DNA of 9,137 nt from Bacteroidota bacterium (GTDB taxonomy: Bacteria; Bacteroidota; Bacteroidia; Chitinophagales; Chitinophagaceae). The stretch is from positions 1 to 9,137 of the forward strand of contig JAFDXS010000062.1 in assembly GCA_018267795.1 (NCBI GenBank), written 5' to 3'. Position 1 is the stretch's first letter, and each line of letters opens with the position of its first letter. The notes beneath the pieces were generated by a model, which was not told where the DNA came from, ran no database searches, and saw only the letters and a list, made by a program, of their open reading frames with translations. Position numbers and translations under genes: made by a program. This document shows, piece by piece, positions 6,747-9,137 of the stretch.

Positions 6747-7877
6747 ATGGCAAAAATCGCTAAAAAGGTTTCCAAGAAAAAAGAAGTCGCAAAAAAAACG
6801 AGGAGCTCAATTCCCAATACCGACTTGCCACGTAAAACAATTGAGGAATGTCTCAACGTTGCCAGACCAATACATGAAACATATGCTGATACAACTGTAT
6901 CATGGGATGAGATTGCTGCAGCTATCGGAAAATCTCCTCAATACAGTGAAACTAAGTATTTGATCTGGGGTGCCCAAGCATATGGGTTAATATTAAAAGA
7001 AGGAGAAACATATAAACTCACAGAAACTTCTCGAAAAATTTTCACACCTGGATCTGATGCGGAACGAAAAGAAGCCTTAGTTAAGGCAATAACTATTCCA
7101 ACTATATTAAGTCGATTTTATACTGACTACAATGGTAAATTTCTGCCAGAGGGAGAATTTTTTGATAACATATTGCTGACAAGGTATTCAATACCTAAGG
7201 ATAGAATTGAAAATGCAAAAAATATTATTATTGAAAATGCAAAATATTGCAGCCTTTTTATTGAACATGAATCTAATAAAAAGACGATTAGATTAGATGG
7301 CGCACCAATGAAAAGTGAATCGTTTAATCCCTCGGAAAGCTTAGATAATAATGATGAAATTCCAAACAATTTGAATGTAGATAATGTCTGTTTTTATATA
7401 ACGCCCATAGGCGAGGACGGAACTGAAGTAAGAAAACATGCCGACATGTTACTAAAGCATTTGGTTGAACCTGCTTTTGCTAAAACTAATATTAAAGTTA
7501 TTAGAGCAGATAAAATTGAAAAATCTGGGCTTATTTCCCAACAGATTTTCGAATATTTAGTTTCAGCTAAAATTTGTGTTGCTGACTTGTCCTACGGCAA
7601 TCCTAATGCTTTTTATGAATTGGGAATAAGACATATGATTAAAAAACCAACGATACAGATAATTAGAAAAGGCGATAAAATTCCATTTGACGTTTCTCAA
7701 GGCAGAACTATTACCGTAGATATTTCTGATACGTACACAGTAATGGATAAAATCGAGTCAGCAAGAAACGAATTAATGGAGCATATAAAAGCAATTTTTG
7801 ATCCTAAATCAGCTTCGCAATCTGATGACAACCCAGTTTCCGTTTATCTTCCTAAATTAACTATTCGTTTGACGTAA
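6747..7877 (+). CDS. Winged-helix plus nucleoside 2-deoxyribosyltransferase-like (DRT) domain protein
   Basis: This is a 376-residue cytoplasmic protein. A Lys-rich N-terminal tail (1-20) precedes an alpha-helical region (about 28-175) that looks like tandem winged helices: VSWDEIAAAIGKSPQYSETKY, then AQAYGLILKEGETYKLTETSRKIF. An acidic, Asn-rich linker (about 188-210) follows. The C-terminal domain (about 211-355) has the Rossmann-like DRT pattern: CFYITPIG (215-222), an R-x2-AD helix (229-233), VIRAD (251-255), GLISQQIFEYLVSAKICVADLS (261-282) and NPNAFYELGIRH (285-296). In nucleoside 2-deoxyribosyltransferases the Glu of the equivalent xELGxA motif is the catalytic nucleophile, so Glu291 is the likely active residue. 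Family knowledge suggests cleavage or transfer at an N-glycosidic bond of a nucleotide or nucleoside; the substrate cannot be read from the sequence. Such domains occur as effectors in conflict systems. The first ATG is chosen because it starts the basic tail; no Shine-Dalgarno site is visible. The membrane-protein gene follows 46 bp later. Confidence 0.85.
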   Translation: MAKIAKKVSKKKEVAKKTRSSIPNTDLPRKTIEECLNVARPIHETYADTTVSWDEIAAAIGKSPQYSETKYLIWGAQAYGLILKEGETYKLTETSRKIFTPGSDAERKEALVKAITIPTILSRFYTDYNGKFLPEGEFFDNILLTRYSIPKDRIENAKNIIIENAKYCSLFIEHESNKKTIRLDGAPMKSESFNPSESLDNNDEIPNNLNVDNVCFYITPIGEDGTEVRKHADMLLKHLVEPAFAKTNIKVIRADKIEKSGLISQQIFEYLVSAKICVADLSYGNPNAFYELGIRHMIKKPTIQIIRKGDKIPFDVSQGRTITVDISDTYTVMDKIESARNELMEHIKAIFDPKSASQSDDNPVSVYLPKLTIRLT

Positions 7878-7923
7878 GAATTAAAACTATAATTTAAATA
7901 TTATTTATTAACGATTATAGCCT

Positions 7924-8835
7924 ATGGCAAAGATTCGCTTTTCGAGTACTAGTAGAATTTGGGAAATATACCTTTGGTGCTTTATTGCTCTTCTTGTTGG
8001 GGGTAGGCCATTTTTTTTTGCGGTAATACTTGGAGAGTATAGGTATAATGATTTTTACTTAAAGTACTATACTGATATATTATTTGCCATATTAGTCTTT
8101 ATATTTCCTTTTTTGTTTAAACTCATTTTCTCTGCACTTCCTTTTGAATATGTAAGAGATAAAAGAAGAGACGGGATACTTCATGATAATTTATTAGACA
8201 AAAACATTATTAGAGAAAAGTCTATTTCAAATTACAATCTAATAACAGACGCAATAAACCACAAGAATATACATATAAATACAGAACAAAGTTCTACAGA
8301 TAAAGAGGAAATATTATTGGAAGTTTTTTTAAGCAAATCACGGCAAATAGCAGAAAAATTATATTCTCGTAGCGGTGTGTATCTTCTTATTGGTTGTTTG
8401 ATTGCATTTGCAGGAGTATTATTTTTTTATTTCCAAACGACCACTTTGCATAATGCGCTTACTCCCATATTGAAAGAAATTGACACTTCAAGAATATTAT
8501 TTGAATATTTACCAAGAATTGGAACGTTAATTTTTGTTGAGGCAATTGCCTTCTTTTTTCTGAAGCAATATAGAGTTACAATGGAGGAATATAGATATTA
8601 TGAAGCAATTAAGCGACAAAGAGAAAATCAATTAATGACATTTAATTACTTTAAAGATTATAATAATAAACCTGAACTCTTCGAAAAACTAATTAGCGCA
8701 CTAAATTTCGGTGACAATCCCAACAAACTTGCAGCAGGTGACACTACTACATTTATTGAAACAGAAAAATTAAATAACAAGGAAATTGATTTTACAGAAA
8801 AACTTTTAGAATTTATTAAATCTTATAAGAGATAA
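7924..8835 (+). CDS. Four-helix membrane protein of unknown function
   Basis: This is a 303-residue predicted inner-membrane protein. Hydrophobic segments lie at about 14-36, 51-73, 151-170 and 197-214, in two hairpins. They are separated by a charged soluble stretch (about 75-148) with likely helix at KEEILLEVFLSKSRQIAEKL. After the last segment comes a charged helix (about 215-245; VTMEEYRYYEAIKRQRENQL) that could form a coiled coil, then a soluble tail to residue 303. There is no signal peptide and no enzymatic motif that I can see, and I do not recognise the family. The second hairpin with flanking helices is loosely like two-helix effectors such as SLATT, but I see no diagnostic residue, so this is only a shape resemblance. 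It follows the DRT gene by 46 bp of AT-rich DNA without a promoter box and is AT-rich like its neighbours, so it is probably the last gene of the same unit. A membrane partner or membrane-disrupting effector is possible, unproven. Confidence 0.8.
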   Translation: MAKIRFSSTSRIWEIYLWCFIALLVGGRPFFFAVILGEYRYNDFYLKYYTDILFAILVFIFPFLFKLIFSALPFEYVRDKRRDGILHDNLLDKNIIREKSISNYNLITDAINHKNIHINTEQSSTDKEEILLEVFLSKSRQIAEKLYSRSGVYLLIGCLIAFAGVLFFYFQTTTLHNALTPILKEIDTSRILFEYLPRIGTLIFVEAIAFFFLKQYRVTMEEYRYYEAIKRQRENQLMTFNYFKDYNNKPELFEKLISALNFGDNPNKLAAGDTTTFIETEKLNNKEIDFTEKLLEFIKSYKR

Positions 8836-9137
8836 TGCTCTAATTTCCTCAAGAAAATACAACTTCGCACAACACAAGCAAATACAAAACACATCACAGT
8901 AGCACACAGCCCAATAGCAACAAATCAATCCTGACAATTCTCTAATCCTGTAAATTCTGATTCCAACATTCTTTTCTTTTCCGTAATGGAAAGTACAGAA
9001 ACGCCGAGCACACAACAAAAAACAGCTCCCCCCCAAAAAAAATCACTTTCAAAATTTCCTCAGGTTACAGCACTATATATACCCCGCACAAAACCAATCA
9101 CTTAAAGCCGAAAAAAGTTTTATGGTACCGCACTAAT
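8836..9137. other. Gene-free right flank with strong C-over-G skew
   Basis: No credible coding region is present; a 76-codon reverse open frame here has no protein-like features. The plus strand is A- and C-rich and G-poor: 8881-8940 has 18 C against 5 G, and 9001-9060 has 21 C against 4 G by my count. It includes a C7A8 run (9028-9042) and a repeat-like tandem. A short inverted pair TTTCC/GGAAA (around 8980-8992) lacks a T-tract, so I do not call a terminator. Confidence 0.5.
8927..8960. repeat. Imperfect 17-nt tandem, remnant of a Bacteroidota-type intergenic repeat
   Basis: Two adjacent 17-nt units, AATCCTGACAATTCTCT (8927-8943) and AATCCTGTAAATTCTGA (8944-8960), agree at 13 of 17 positions and are followed by TTCC. 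Read on either strand this resembles an intergenic repeat seen in many Bacteroidota (CAGGATTTACAGGATT-like units); that likeness is from memory. It lies about 90 bp after the last gene of the AT-rich cluster. Confidence 0.5.

Noticed and set aside
7389..7800. TIR domain
   Set aside because: The overall Rossmann-like layout is similar, but the NPNxFYELG motif and ADLS strand fit the DRT-like family better than TIR motifs.
5486..7877. Retron with a DRT-like effector
   Set aside because: Type II retrons combine a DRT-like/winged-helix effector with a reverse transcriptase and msr-msd RNA. No reverse transcriptase motif occurs in any gene here, and the intergenic region shows no long msr-msd-like inverted structure.
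7878..7923. AT-only inverted repeat (ATAAT...ATTAT) between the DRT and membrane-protein genes
   Set aside because: The stem is short and purely A/T with no following T-tract. It is expected by chance in such AT-rich DNA and not called a terminator.
8978..8994. Hairpin TTTCC-loop-GGAAA as a terminator of the cluster
   Set aside because: The stem is only about five pairs and no U-tract follows on either strand, so the evidence is too weak.
1..9137. CRISPR array, tRNA or rRNA genes, transposase or integrase
   Set aside because: No regularly spaced repeats, cloverleaf-like segments, rRNA-like stretches or recombinase motifs were seen on either strand.

Overview
The window looks like chromosomal DNA of a member of the Bacteroidota, probably near the Chitinophagaceae/Sphingobacteriia (an inference; I cannot place it more precisely). 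The evidence is the EF-G N-terminus, the OmpL-like porin, TAnnTTTG-type promoter boxes upstream of two reverse-strand genes and one forward gene, and the lack of clear Shine-Dalgarno sites.

Left part (1-5485, all on the minus strand): the start of fusA (EF-G) runs off the left edge. Upstream of it lies a compact four-gene set, read right to left: a KdpD-like sensor histidine kinase, a KdpE-type response regulator, a Kup-family K+ transporter and an OmpL-like outer-membrane porin. Kinase and regulator overlap by 8 bp, and porin and kup overlap by up to 8 bp or sit 1 nt apart. The regulator and kup are 23 bp apart. This reads as one transcription unit for potassium uptake: sensing, regulation, inner-membrane transport and outer-membrane passage. 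No kdpFABC is visible in the window.

Middle (5486-5836): a divergent intergenic region with promoter-like boxes in both directions and a degenerate copy of a REP-like intergenic repeat (around 5680-5708).

Right part (5837-8835, all on the plus strand): three closely spaced, visibly AT-richer genes. They encode a secreted protein of unknown function, a cytoplasmic protein with a winged-helix-like N-terminal half and a nucleoside 2-deoxyribosyltransferase-like (DRT) C-terminal domain, and a four-helix membrane protein of unknown function. DRT-like domains of this kind are known effectors in bacterial conflict systems, so this is a candidate accessory (possibly anti-phage) cassette. That role is an inference and nothing in the window proves it. 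A G6 run just before the stop of the first gene would, with one G fewer, fuse its frame to the DRT gene.

Right flank (8836-9137): no gene is seen. It has strong C-over-G skew and an imperfect 17-nt tandem resembling a widespread Bacteroidota intergenic repeat.
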